Assembly (NCBI GenBank): GCA_037043455.1
Contig: JAWPHD010001440.1
Location: forward strand, 124,001-188,000
Length of the DNA stretch: 64,000 bases
From: Cyrtodaria siliqua
Taxonomy: Eukaryota; Mollusca; Bivalvia; Adapedonta; Hiatellidae
Direction: 5' to 3'
In this document: positions 46,540 through 56,198 of the stretch, one piece after another
Layout of the letters: every line of letters begins with the position of its first letter
Numbering within the stretch: the first letter of the stretch is position 1
Translations under genes and position numbers: made by a program
The notes under the pieces: generated by a model
What the model saw: the letters and a program-made list of their open reading frames with translations, nothing else
The model's database searches: none
What the model was told of the DNA's origin: nothing

Positions 46540-47290
46540 ACAGAAGATGTACAACCGTAATGTATTAATGATTAATTCAGAGCACACAGAGGTATCATGT
46601 ACAACCCTAATTTATGAATGATTAATTCAGATTTCACCGAGGTATCGTGTACAACCCTAATGAATGAATGATTAATGGAGAGTACACAGAGGTATCATGT
46701 ACAACCCTAATGTATGAATGATTAATTCAGAGGACACAGAGGTATCATGTACAACCCTAATGTATGAATGATTAATTCAGATTACAGAGGTAACCCTAAT
46801 GAATAAATGATTAATGGAGAGTACACAGAGGTATCATGTACAACCCTAATGTATGAATGATTAATTCAGAGGACACAGAGGTATCATGTACAACCCTAAT
46901 GTATGAATGATTAATTCAGAGTACACAGCAGTGCCTGAAATGAGGGCCAGCAAAGGCTGGCCCGAAAAAAAAAAGTTTGGGCAAGTAAAAATTTGGGGTC
47001 ACTGGCCCAAAATGAACATTGGAGGCCCAAATATTTTTTAACTTTTTATGTCAACAAAGTAAAGAAAAATGAGAATAAACAGGTAGAACATTTTATTTTT
47101 TGGTCCAAAAAATTGGGTTTTAACGATAAAAGCAATTAAAATGAAATATTTACTGCCATATAAGTATACAACATAATTTTTGTCTAATGGGAAAGGGCAT
47201 GTGGCTAGGCACCCCTCTTTATAAATAGAAATCATATGGTTGCTCCCAAGAAGAGTCTAATGTTTCAATGCAAAACGTGATTGCAGCAAC

Positions 47291-47323
<33 letters not shown>

Positions 47324-48503
47324 TTTTTTCCCAAAACGAACCAAAAAAAAACTAAGTCCAACCTTAAAAAAAAAAAGGGCAGCACTTCCCCTAAAAAATT
47401 GGGGTTTTACCCCCAGTCCCTTGACCCAAGACCAACAGATAGGATAGAGAGAGAAAAATAGAGATGTGTGGGACAGATTCATTTATAAAGACATGAACCA
47501 TACACATCTCTAGCCTACATAGAAAAAGTATAAAGTAGAATAATACAAACCTTAAGCAATTTTGTAATCCAGAAACATATTCAAAAAACTACAGCAAAAT
47601 GTTATCATCTCACTGCTGTGCTGGTATTTGCATGCTGTCATAAAGTTCTGATTCCTTCAAATTGGCGGATACAGGGATCGGAACCTATTCCCCCTTTTTG
47701 GAACTATGAGTATATTTTCTTTAAAGTACTTTAATAAACGCAGAAAATTGGACTCCGATAATACTAATAGACTTGGACCCCCTCCCCCCCCCCCCCCCCC
47801 CCCCTCCCCCCCCCCCTCCCCTCTTTCAAATTGCTGAATCCGCCGCTGATTTTAAGCAGACTTGACGCACAATCGAAATTACCGACTAGCATCGTATGTC
47901 GACATTTATGATTAACAGAAAAAATACTTACTTCGCATACTTTGACTGCTTTTTAAAGTCCGCAGCGTTAGTGCGTTTAAGAAATGACCATGCGTCTTGC
48001 ATTTTCTTTGACTTTACACAGTTATCATATGTTACATGCACTTTCATTGGTTCAATAGTTTATTTGAACCAATCGCTGCGTTCGTAACTAACAAGTCGCA
48101 AGAGAAATAAAGAGTTGTCTACCTTTTACCAAGTGATGACGGTAGTTGACAGTTCTCCGAAAATAATTGATTAAAATGAATTTTTTTTACTGATTGTTGG
48201 GCCAGTGACAACTTCACTTTGAACAACTTTTGGTCGCCCAGACAAGGTATTAATCGCCATTGGCGAGTGGGCGACCGGCCGTTTCAGACACTGCACAGAG
48301 GTATCATTTGCAACCATAATGTATGAATGATTAATTCAGATTACACGGAGGTATCATGTACAACCCTAGTGTATGAATGATTAATTCAGAGTACACGGAA
48401 GACTTGTATCATGTACAACCCTAATGTATGAATGATTAATTCAGAGAACACAGAAGTATCATGTACAACCCTAATGTATGAATGATTAATTTAGAGTACA
48501 CAG
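46540..48503 (+). repeat. 50-bp array carrying the exon 4 acceptor, split by a transposon
   Basis: Units of attaattcagaggacacaga plus ggtatcatgtacaaccctaa plus tgtatgaatg (50 bp). Eight or so lie before and four after the element 46929-48293. The last unit reads gattaatttagagtacacag| and runs directly into exon 4 (AGGAGCGC...), so earlier units hold copies of the acceptor (tacacag|AGG) and of a branch-point-like word (tgattaat). Confidence 0.88.
46929..48293. mobile_element. 1.36-kb CAGTG element (hAT5-like) with 5-bp target duplication
   Basis: Left end CAGTGCCTGAAATG, right end CGTTTCAGACACTG: 14-bp inverted repeats with two mismatches. CACAG flanks both sides (46924-46928, 48294-48298), and removing the element restores the 50-bp unit gagtacacagaggtatc. 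The interior has ggcccaaaa, tcgccattggcgag and gggcgaccggcc words, a run of 41 C (47293-47333) and a second C-rich run (47778-47820). I see no transposase, so it is probably non-autonomous or a decayed copy. Confidence 0.88.
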
Positions 48504-48655
48504 AGGAGCGCAAGACGATGAAACTGCAAGGTCGGGTGAGCCATGTTGCAGTTGCAGCCTATGGCAACATCCTTCTGATTGCCGGGGGATACTCGGGATA
48601 TGTCCGTGGTGATCTGATAGCGTTTAAGTTTCCTCCGTATGTGGTCCCACCTACT
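48504..48655 (+). CDS. MEGF8: MEGF8 coding exon 4: kelch blade 6
   Basis: Starts after tacacag with AGGAGCGC; with the single base left from exon 3 this gives K-ERKTMKLQGRVSHVAV. The last kelch blade shows ILLIAGGYSG (Gly-Gly 524-525) followed by VRGDLIAFKFPP, very close to the end of the first propeller in vertebrate MEGF8. Residues 497-547, ending in phase 0 at CCTACT|gtaagt. The alternative AG two bases later would break the frame. Confidence 0.92.
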
Positions 48656-49780
48656 GTAAGTAATTTTCTGTTTCAGTAGCTTAAAGGTAATAAATGCTTT
48701 GTCGAGGACTTACCCTACAGAAAATAAATACAGTGATTTAAAAAGGAGAAATAAATTATTAATAAACATATTTCTAAAATTAGAGAAGTTATTTAATATC
48801 ATGAAGAAAATAGACTTACACAATGTTAATGTTTTATAACTCTGTTATGAATATTGTCTGTATCTGTCACTTTGGCTGACATTTTCAATGTCATTGTCGG
48901 TGCACACGGTTTTTATCCAGCACATGTAAAGAACGAAGCTATCATCTGGTATGCTGGAAGTCATGTCTACTCTGTGATATTACACTAGTGTTACACAGGT
49001 TGTACGCCATGCACAGTCGCAGCATGATTTGTGAAGCATATTTATAAACAGAACCCAAGGCTTTACCCAGGATTTTTTTTAAGGAATAGTGTCATTTTTG
49101 CGTTGGAAGAGGGATGGGTGCGGGAAATGGGTGGGTGGGGTGGGACACTACTTCCCGCATCGATTTTTTCTTTAATGTCTGTTGAAAATAACAGATCTGG
49201 TGTATATCTGGTACACTAAGGAATAAAATAAATAAAAGCAAAAACAGATATATAATAATATTGATGCATATGTTTTAAATTATTACAAAATGTTGTAATG
49301 AACAATAAGTACTAGCAAAGCAGTTACTGTTTCTGACTCCCAATATCTGGAACACCACTTATTTGATTAAATAAACTGTAGTTGAAACAAATAACAGCAT
49401 GAATCATACATAGGGGCTTCCATTTGATTGCTTAAGATCTATAGGTAGGCATATATATCGATATAAACAAAAGTTCAGAACCTGTAATTTTTCGTATTTT
49501 TGGAACACAATGACATAAACTTCTTGCTACATTTTCCATAAAATCAATATCAAATTGATAGGTTGTTCCAGATATTCTATGTTGTCAGTAGACATATATT
49601 CTGTATTTACTGCTTTTACTGTATTTAAAATTTAATCATGCTGAGATGTCATTTGGTGCAAGGTTTCACAATGTATTTACTAAATATTTTGCTCACAATA
49701 AATTGTGCAAACAATATATTTTCTAAATATTTCACTCTATATAACTTGCTCACAATAAATTTACTGAGCATTTCTTGCAG
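48656..49780. other. Intron 4
   Basis: Contains the second copy of the dispersed repeat (48905-49065). Its last ~130 bp repeat a ~45-bp A/T-rich word (cacaatNNatttact ... gctcac) that resembles the exon 5 acceptor region cacaataaatttactgagca, so this acceptor too may have been duplicated, weakly. Confidence 0.45.
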
Positions 49781-49918
49781 TCGGAGGCGGTGCTGGATCT
49801 GGACTTCTGCGTGAACTACACCAGGATAGACAAATGTGGCTACAACCCAGACTGCTTCTACTGCAACAACATCACAACCACGAACAAGGAGGGATGCATG
49901 CATCGGTCACAGTATGAG
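49781..49918 (+). CDS. MEGF8: MEGF8 coding exon 5: first PSI-type module
   Basis: Acceptor gcatttcttgcag, phase 0 to phase 0, residues 548-593. Cysteine-rich: DFCVNYTRIDKCGYNPDCFY and CNN, then KEGCMHRSQYE. The cysteine spacing and position just after the propeller match the plexin-semaphorin-integrin (PSI) module of MEGF8. An N-glycosylation site (NIT) is present. Ends TATGAG|gtgaaa. Confidence 0.9.
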
Positions 49919-50000
49919 GTGAAAACGTGTTTATTAAAAAGGGTTTATTCCTGACAGGGCCATTGGCAAAAACTTGTGCATTAGTCACAGTATGAGGTGA
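49919..50000 (+). repeat. Duplicated exon 5 end with splice donor
   Basis: The exon end gtcacagtatgag|gtgaa (donor at 49919) is repeated exactly 78 bp downstream (donor at 49997), followed in both places by a related tail (tgtttattaaaaaggg / ttttattatcaaggg). Use of the second donor would run into a stop (TGA) between the two. Confidence 0.85.
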
Positions 50001-50021
50001 ACAGATTTTTATTATCAAGGG

Positions 50022-50700
50022 ACGGCAGCAGAGGCTTAGTAGTATAGTGTTCACCTCGCTTGAGGGAGGTCATCATGACATGGGTGCAAAGAAAAAAGTT
50101 ACTATTGTTTGGGGCGCTTGTCAGCCAAAGGGTTTTCTGCAGTAGCTTGAGCAATTTAAATAATACGTACATCAGTTATATATCGTTAGAACTGGCATTT
50201 TTAGTGGTAAATAAAACTATTTTACTTTTGAAAATTGGTTGAGAAATAAATATTTTACAGCCAAAATTTTTGAATATAAATTCTAAAAAAATATATTTTT
50301 CAAATTTTGTACGCAGCAGAATTTTGCATTGAAAAGGCCCTATCAAAAACAACTTTTGCATGTGAAATTTTTATTTCTCAACCGATTTGGAAAAGTAAGG
50401 TATTTTTATTTACCACTAGAAATGTCTGTTTCAGTGATATATATTTTATTTGGGTACTAGGTAGCAGTCCAAAAAAACTTTAGCTCAAACAAGCGCCCAA
50501 ACAATGGTATCTCTCTTTCTTGACGTTCAGCATATATAAAGTGTAGGGCTAGCACTGTTGGACCCAATGTCAGAATAATGTGACTGGGTGGGGTAGCATG
50601 TCATGTCTACAGCATATTCCAGCATGACAATACTATAAAGTTGAGCACTGAGCTCACTGTTAACAGTAGACACAATCACAATGTGACTGAAAGATTGGCA
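50022..50700 (+). mobile_element. tRNA-derived SINE, interrupted
   Basis: The head 50024-50095 has gcttagtagtatagtgttca (A-box-like) and a decayed B box. After the insertion 50103-50507 the body resumes with gtcagaataatgtgactggg and catattccagcatgacaa, shared with the SINE at 34152-34415. Confidence 0.65.
50103..50507. mobile_element. Hairpin MITE with long inverted repeats
   Basis: Ends attgtttggggcgcttgtc and acaagcgcccaaacaat, continued inward by paired words (agtggtaaataaaactattt / tatttttatttaccact; aattggttgagaaataaat / atttctcaaccgattt), so most of the element folds on itself. It splits the SINE. A relative lies at 41936-42449. Confidence 0.8.
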
Positions 50701-51351
50701 ACAGTGATGTTAAGTACCATACATGTCCTAGATATTTGTCTGTAAGATTGTTAAAAGTGACAACAAGCAAGGTTTTAGCAAACGTAAAATAGCTGCTGAG
50801 AGACAATAGTATTATATCTGGGTAGTAACTGGGAACAAAGTTTAACATAATAACAGACCAAGTCACGTGTGTTAAAACAAAATTGAAAAAGAAATGTCAC
50901 GAAGACATAAACATGTCACAACCGTCTTTTGTTAACAGACACTTTCGTCCCAATTTTTACCATCAGTCCTTAATACCAAACATTTTGAATCATGGTGGAT
51001 GACCTGGCTTTGTTCTGATCAAATCCTTGACATGCATTATTGATTACATATTCACCTTTGTAGCACAACATGTTAGAAGTTCACATCAGCACAGAAATAC
51101 AATTGTTCACATGTAAGCCAAGCGTGTGTGTTAGCGTGCATTGTAACACAGATAAACTGTTCACTGCTATCATGTGTAATTATAAAGATTGCGTTATCAA
51201 ATTGAAAAACTCAAAGAAACTGTTCATTGCTACCTTACCATGTGCAATTATGAAAACCATATAAGAGTTTAATAAACACCATACATACATACCCATGTGG
51301 TGTAATACAATTAATTATGTTAATTAATTATTAAAATCATTTTTCGTGCAG
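50701..51351. other. Intron 5, last part
   Basis: No gene or repeat assigned. Confidence 0.45.
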
Positions 51352-51541
51352 CTATGTCGTGGTACGACCAACTACTACCCTAAGGCTGTGTGCCCGGGTA
51401 TCTGTGGCCGACTGTCCACATGTCTGGAGTGTCTGAGCCAGGGTCAGGGCGCCACATTGACAGATCAGTCCCCGGAGAGATGGACATACATACAACCTTG
51501 TAACTGGTGTGTTAAAGAGGGAATATGTCAACAAAGATCAA
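51352..51541 (+). CDS. MEGF8: MEGF8 coding exon 6: cysteine-rich continuation
   Basis: Acceptor tttttcgtgcag, phase 0. Reads LCRGTTNYYPKAVCPGICG, then LSTCLECLSQGQG and CNWCVKEGICQQ; residues 594-656. The C-x2-C pairs and the CNWC core match the PSI-like modules that follow the first propeller in MEGF8. Ends in phase 1 at AGATCAA|gtaggt. Confidence 0.92.
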
Positions 51542-52105
51542 GTAGGTGTTAACACTGATATGGAGCATGAAGAACAACAATTTTTGGGTTTATTTCAGCA
51601 TTAACGTTTAGTAAATCAGCATTGACCAAATAAATTGGGAGTAAAAGTCAATATTAACAATTTACAATTCTAGTTTAAAAGGGCATGTTTGTGAGTAAAA
51701 AGTAACAACTATAACATTTACTCTTTAAAAAATTCAAAATCAGCATTGCAGATTTATTTAGGGGGTAAAATGCCCTTTGACATTAAATCTTATCTGGAGC
51801 TCTGTCAGTGACTTATTTGTGATATCCGAATTAGATTTGGTATAAAATTATACATATACTAATGTGGTAAATTCTAGAACGCTTGACAAAATGCATTCAA
51901 AATCGATTGCAAAATTTGTGACTTGCACAGTCCATCGCACAGTCCATCGTTAAGTTTAATTTCAATGCGTTGTTTTGTAAATAGCTCCTATCAATAATGT
52001 CGTCTCTTCTCATAGTTTTGGTGTGGCAAATCTTTCATCAGAAGTTTGCTTTGGAGCATTGTTGATGTCTGTAGTTTCTTAATGATTTCATCGTTACGCA
52101 TACAG
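51542..52105. other. Intron 6
   Basis: Nothing recognised other than the splice sites. Confidence 0.5.
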
Positions 52106-52278
52106 AGCCAGAGGATACCTGTTCCGGAAGTCACAACACCGTGTCCGGGATGCCCGGGTGGTGGGGCGGTACAAGCGCCTCCCTGAGTCAGATTGATCAG
52201 TGTCGTGTACAGGATTACCCAGCAGGACTACAGTCTGTCAAGTACAGACCCTCCATCAACATGTCACAGCCAGACGAG
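52106..52278 (+). CDS. MEGF8: MEGF8 coding exon 7: conserved spacer
   Basis: Acceptor cgcatacag, phase 1. Reads PEDTCSGSHNTVSGMPGWWG, then SLSQIDQCRVQDYPAG and ends VKYRPSINMSQPDE; residues 657-714. The GWWG motif and the NxSQPD ending followed by a V-x-I-x-R exon correspond to the spacer after the first PSI modules in vertebrate MEGF8. Ends phase 0 at GACGAG|gtaaga. The end of this exon with its donor has been amplified into the downstream array. Confidence 0.92.
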
Positions 52279-53425
52279 GTAAGATCCCATACACACACCA
52301 TCACAAACACTCATCTACAGACCCTTCCATCAATGTCACAGCCAGACGAGGTAAGATCCCATACACACACCATCACATAGACTCATCTAGAGTTCCATCA
52401 ATGTCACAGCCAGACGCGGTAAGATCCCATACACACACCATCACATGCACTCATCTACAGACCCATCAATGTCACAGCCAGACGCGGTAAGATCCCATAC
52501 ACACACCATCACATGCACTCATCTACAGACCCTTCCATCAATGTCACAGCCAGACGAGGTAAGATCCCATACACACACCATCACATGCACTCATCTACAG
52601 ACCCTTCCATCAATATCACAGCCAGACGAGGTAATTGAATTGAATTGGATTTTATAGTCGCACCAACAGCTAAGGTCATATGGCAACTTTCCAGCTTCCA
52701 CTGGTGGAGGAAGACCCCAGGTGCCACTCCGGGCAATTTTCGTGCACGGGCGGGCACCTGGGTAGAACCACCGTTCCGCAAGCCAGCTGGATAGCAGACG
52801 AGGTAAGATCCCATTCACATACCATCTCATACACTCATCTATAGACCCTTCCATCAATGTCACAGCCAGACGAGGTAAGATCCCATACACACACCATCAC
52901 ATGCACTCGTCTACAGACCCTTCCATCAATGTCTCAGCCAGATGAGGTAAGATCCCATACACACACCATCACATGCACTCATCTACAGACCCTTCCATCA
53001 ATGTCTCAGCCAGACGAGGTAAGATCACACACACATACTATCGGATGCACTCATCTTCAGACCTTTCCATCAATGTCTCAGCCAGACGAGGTAAGATCCC
53101 ATACACACACCATCACATACACTCATCTACAGACCCTCCATCAACATGTTACACCCAGACGAAGTATGTTCCACTCCCCACCGCCACATACACTAACAGT
53201 CTGTCAAGTACAGACCCTCAGTCAATATGTCACAGCCTGGTGAGGTAAGGATCCCACACAGACACCACTCGCCACCACCACACACAGTCTGTCAAGTACA
53301 GACCCTCCGTCAATATGTCACAGCCTGATGAGGTAAAGATCCGACACAGACATCACACACCACCACCACCACACACGTCTAGTACAGAACCTCAGTCAAT
53401 ATGTCACAGCCAGATGAGGTAAGAT
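52279..53425 (+). repeat. Array of duplicated exon 7 ends with splice sites (possible micro-exons)
   Basis: Thirteen copies of the exon end plus donor (GACGAG|gtaaga type) follow exon 7, with donor-side ends at 52350, 52418, 52486, 52558, 52630, 52874, 52946, 53018, 53090, 53163, 53244, 53332 and 53418, plus one made by a target duplication at 52802. Most steps are exactly 72 bp. A typical unit has ctcatctacag|ACC...GAG|gtaag: an AG acceptor, 30 nt reading TLPSMSQPDE in phase, and a donor. The last three hold longer copies; two have 45 nt reading SVKYRPSVNMSQP(D/G)E after an AG. Retention of the first units keeps the exon 7 frame open to a stop at 52378. Confidence 0.9.
52635..52794 (-). mobile_element. 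160-bp retroposon with 12-bp target duplication, inside the exon 7 array
   Basis: CAGACGAGGTAA flanks both sides (52623-52634 and 52795-52806). The left edge has the reversed tail ttgaattgaattgg; inner words are shared with 27609-27782. A duplication of this length and the tail fit LINE-type retroposition. The insertion duplicated a splice-donor word. Confidence 0.88.
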
Positions 53426-54624
53426 CTGACACACCACACAAACATGGAAAACATTATGCGACATCATAAAACGTCGAGAGTAAAATAAAAAATTTAAGTT
53501 ACGCTCTGCAACACATCTATCTTGTTTTCTTCTTCTTAACTTTAATACAGAAAAACAAGTTCCTAAGAAATATGTAGTTATATCTGTTAAATTATGTTCC
53601 CTGCTGTTCCCACTGAATAATGAAGAGTCACACCTCCATAGATAGATCTTGTCTTTTCTTTATATTTTTTTGGATAACTGCGTTTTTTTTCACACAATCA
53701 ACTATAGTAAAACTCAGCAGAGATAGTATGTGGATTTGTATAAAAACTGAAACATTCTTACTTGATATATTTCATCATTGCATTTATCTATGTTAAACAA
53801 TTCTTTTAGGTAAAATATATATGCTGGGTTTTGAAAAAACAACAACAAAAAAATCATTGTTACAATTATCAATGAAGGCGTATTAAAGTAGCATAATAAA
53901 TATCTTGACAATTGTAAAGATTTTCTGCTTTCATGAGTAAAAGGGACACACAGCAATCTGGTTTATTTGCAAATAAAACTTCTGAAAGATCCTCGGATTG
54001 CAGAGTCCCTCTTTCAGAATTTAAGTGTATTTTAAATCTTCTTTTGAAATTGTAAAGATGTTAAAAAAAATAAATCCCTGTTTATATACAGTTTCCATTC
54101 ATGATATGCAATTGTGTATGTATGTATGTATGTATGTATGTGTGAAAACTGTTCATATATAAATATGGTGCATATTACTACCCGACCCCCCACAAACCTT
54201 TTATGGATTACCATTCATTTGGTAATCAAAATTAAAAAAATAAAAATATGGTGGCACACGCGACAAGCATAACATTTTGTGTAAAAGATAAAAACGGGAT
54301 GATAGTTATGTCAGTAACTTTTATTGTTAAGTTTATGTCTCGGCACAAAAAAGTAGAATTGCTCGACAGTCCTCGCCATTCTTTGTTGTTTTTTAGCCTT
54401 GAGTGATAAAATAGAAAGTTAAAATATCCTGACATAGTATTCAATTCATCACTTAACTTCTCCACATTTTGCGTATTGTTTACTAGATTTATCTTTTAAA
54501 CATATTATCATGCTTGACATGGGTTCCGCCATGTTTTTACTGGTAATTTCTCACTTCTGTGCTCACTTATGGCTCTGTGAGCGATTTTCGGTTGATTTGT
54601 CCTAATTTTTTTTTTTTTTCGCAG
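53426..54624. other. Rest of intron 7
   Basis: A (TATG)n microsatellite at about 54116-54142; otherwise no gene or repeat assigned. The acceptor of exon 8 is a long T run ending tttttcgcag. Confidence 0.5.
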
Positions 54625-54843
54625 GTGAACATTATCCGCGAGACAGAAGAAGGGGAGACATTCCGTCACATTTACGTGAAGCACGGATTCTGGGACCGTC
54701 TCCACTGGATGGGTTTCATACACCCGCTGAATGCTACGATCAGCCGGCTCATCAATGACTCGGTTATCTACACCCTGAAACTTGTCACCGAGAATATCTC
54801 TGTGGTAGTTGGACTCAGCAGGGATGCAAATACGTCCAGAACT
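54625..54843 (+). CDS. MEGF8: MEGF8 coding exon 8
   Basis: Phase 0 to phase 0, residues 715-787: VNIIRETEEGETFRHIYVKH, GFWDRLHWMGFIHPLN, then VIYTLKLVTENISVVVGLSR. It follows the SQPD motif as in vertebrate MEGF8, where the same V-x-I-x-R start and G-F-I-(Y/H)-P word occur. The segment lacks cysteines and is a spacer of unknown fold. Sequons at NAT, NDS, NIS and NTS are present. Ends AGAACT|gtaagc. Confidence 0.92.
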
Positions 54844-55054
54844 GTAAGCTGGCTGTCATGTGAATTCTTTTATATTGTGTATATCGCTAATAGGCTCAAA
54901 ATCTGTGAAATTGTCAAATATTAGATTGAAGCAATGAAATTTTTAAATAAAACATTGCAAAATAAGTCAAAGATACTTATGTTATACCCATGTAGTAGTT
55001 CAGAGCACCAATAAGGCAGATTATCGCATCATCGATGTTTATTTGGCTCCTTTT
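54844..55054. other. Intron 8, first part
   Basis: No feature recognised. Confidence 0.4.
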
Positions 55055-55107
55055 CAGCGAGGTGAGCTATGGGATGGTATATTGTCTGTCCATTAACTTT
55101 TTTCTCT

Positions 55108-55616
55108 TTAAAGGGACACTGTCCGTAAGTAAGCAGATATTGAGCATAACCAAATAACTGTCTGACTTTTATTCATTGAAATGTATACATGAAAACATGA
55201 GGATAGACCCTAAGAAGTATGTAGGAATACATTCGTGAGTTTGAAAAAAAAAAGTTTTAATTATTAAATGTAAATAAAGTGGGACCCACAATATTGACCT
55301 TTTATGCGTTCACGTGACTTCCATAGCGCACTAGGTTTTCACCATAGTATGTATTGCGTAATATGAACAGCCCGCTTAGCTCAGTTGGGAGCGAGTTCCG
55401 ACAACTTTACTCTCACGCACACTTATTTTTACTGCGAGTTTGGGCTGCGAGTTCAAACCCACGAAGTGGATTTGCTTTTTTTTGTACCGCGATTGAATTC
55501 CTTTAAACAATCTTGCTTTTAATTAGTAAATATTGAATAATGTTTAGTGTATAATGTTTGCGAACATAATTATTGGGTGTTTTATAAGCTAAAAGTTACG
55601 GACAGTGTCCCTTTAA
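55108..55616 (+). mobile_element. TTAA MITE with internal tRNA-like core
   Basis: TTAA, then AGGGACACTGTCCGTAA; the right end is the exact inverse (TTACGGACAGTGTCCCT, TTAA), 17-bp perfect inverted repeats. The interior includes a tRNA-like Pol III promoter (separate entry). A second copy in the opposite orientation lies at 61407-61908 and a decayed one at 36050-36340. TTAA suggests piggyBac-type mobilisation. Confidence 0.88.
55370..55468 (+). tRNA. tRNA-like Pol III core inside the MITE (probably not a functional tRNA)
   Basis: GCCCGCTTAGCTCAGTTGG gives a near-perfect A box (TTAGCTCAGTTGG). About 70 bases later GAGTTCAAACCC resembles a B box. The A-B distance is longer than in most tRNAs, so an intron-like or extra sequence is included, and no closed acceptor stem is obvious. 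Most likely a tRNA-derived promoter carried by the mobile element. Confidence 0.5.
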
Positions 55617-55969
55617 GACGATAGGACCTTCATTTTCCATCTTTACCAAACTCGACCAGATTGAAGATATTAATGACAACTCTGACACCATGGTTATGAC
55701 TTGAGTTATTGAAAAAATATCATATTTAGCTTTGTTAGCACTCTAGATACTTCAATTTGATAAAAAGCAGGGATAAGTTCAAAATCTAGGCATATCAGAT
55801 TAGAAACAACAGAGTTATGGCCATTTAATCATTTAAAAATGCTATATTTTGCTTTGTCACCTGGGTCAATGTAAAACTATATATGGCCTTGGTTATTATT
55901 GTTTCTTCGGGTCATAATGTCATCATGTCTATCTCCCACTAATTAATGCATGTCCTCTTACCTCCCCAG

Positions 55970-56198
55970 GAAACTGTAGCAGAGATGAGCAAGACAGTTG
56001 CGGCAGGGAAGCCGCCCTTTCGCAAGGAGTTTGAGAGTCGATCTGACCAATCCCCATTGTTTCTGAACCGTTCCCGTGGCAACAAGTACTACCTGGATGT
56101 TGTCGGGGAACACCAGTACCCAAGATTCTCGGAGCAGATGAGTCTTGGATCCCAGATGTACAAAGTTGAACTCGAGTGGAATGGAATGTTCCTTGACG
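55970..56198 (+). CDS. MEGF8: MEGF8 coding exon 9
   Basis: Acceptor ttacctccccag, phase 0; residues 788-863. Reads ETVAEMSKTVAAGKPPFRKE, then SPLFLNRSRGNKYYLDVVGE and YKVELEWNGMFLDG. It corresponds to the cysteine-free region before the next PSI module of MEGF8, where the R-G-x-K-Y motif is kept. Ends in phase 1 at GACG|gtaggt. Confidence 0.9.

Larger units (their letters stand above)
55055..55870 (+). mobile_element. Pearl-like fragment interrupted by a TTAA MITE
   Basis: The 5' part (gagctatgggatggtatat, tgtctgtccattaac) and later cores (atctttaccaaactcgacc, gttatggccatttaatc) belong to the family at 10880-13202. The MITE 55108-55616 lies in between. Confidence 0.6.

Noticed and set aside
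52141..52380. Extension of exon 7 through the first repeat units as the normal coding exon
   Set aside because: The frame is open for two units but then stops; a strong donor at 52279 in phase with exon 8 gives the conserved MEGF8 protein.
55370..55468. Functional tRNA gene
   Set aside because: The A box is good, but the A-B distance is long, the B box is imperfect, there is no closed acceptor stem, and the unit lies inside a transposable element.
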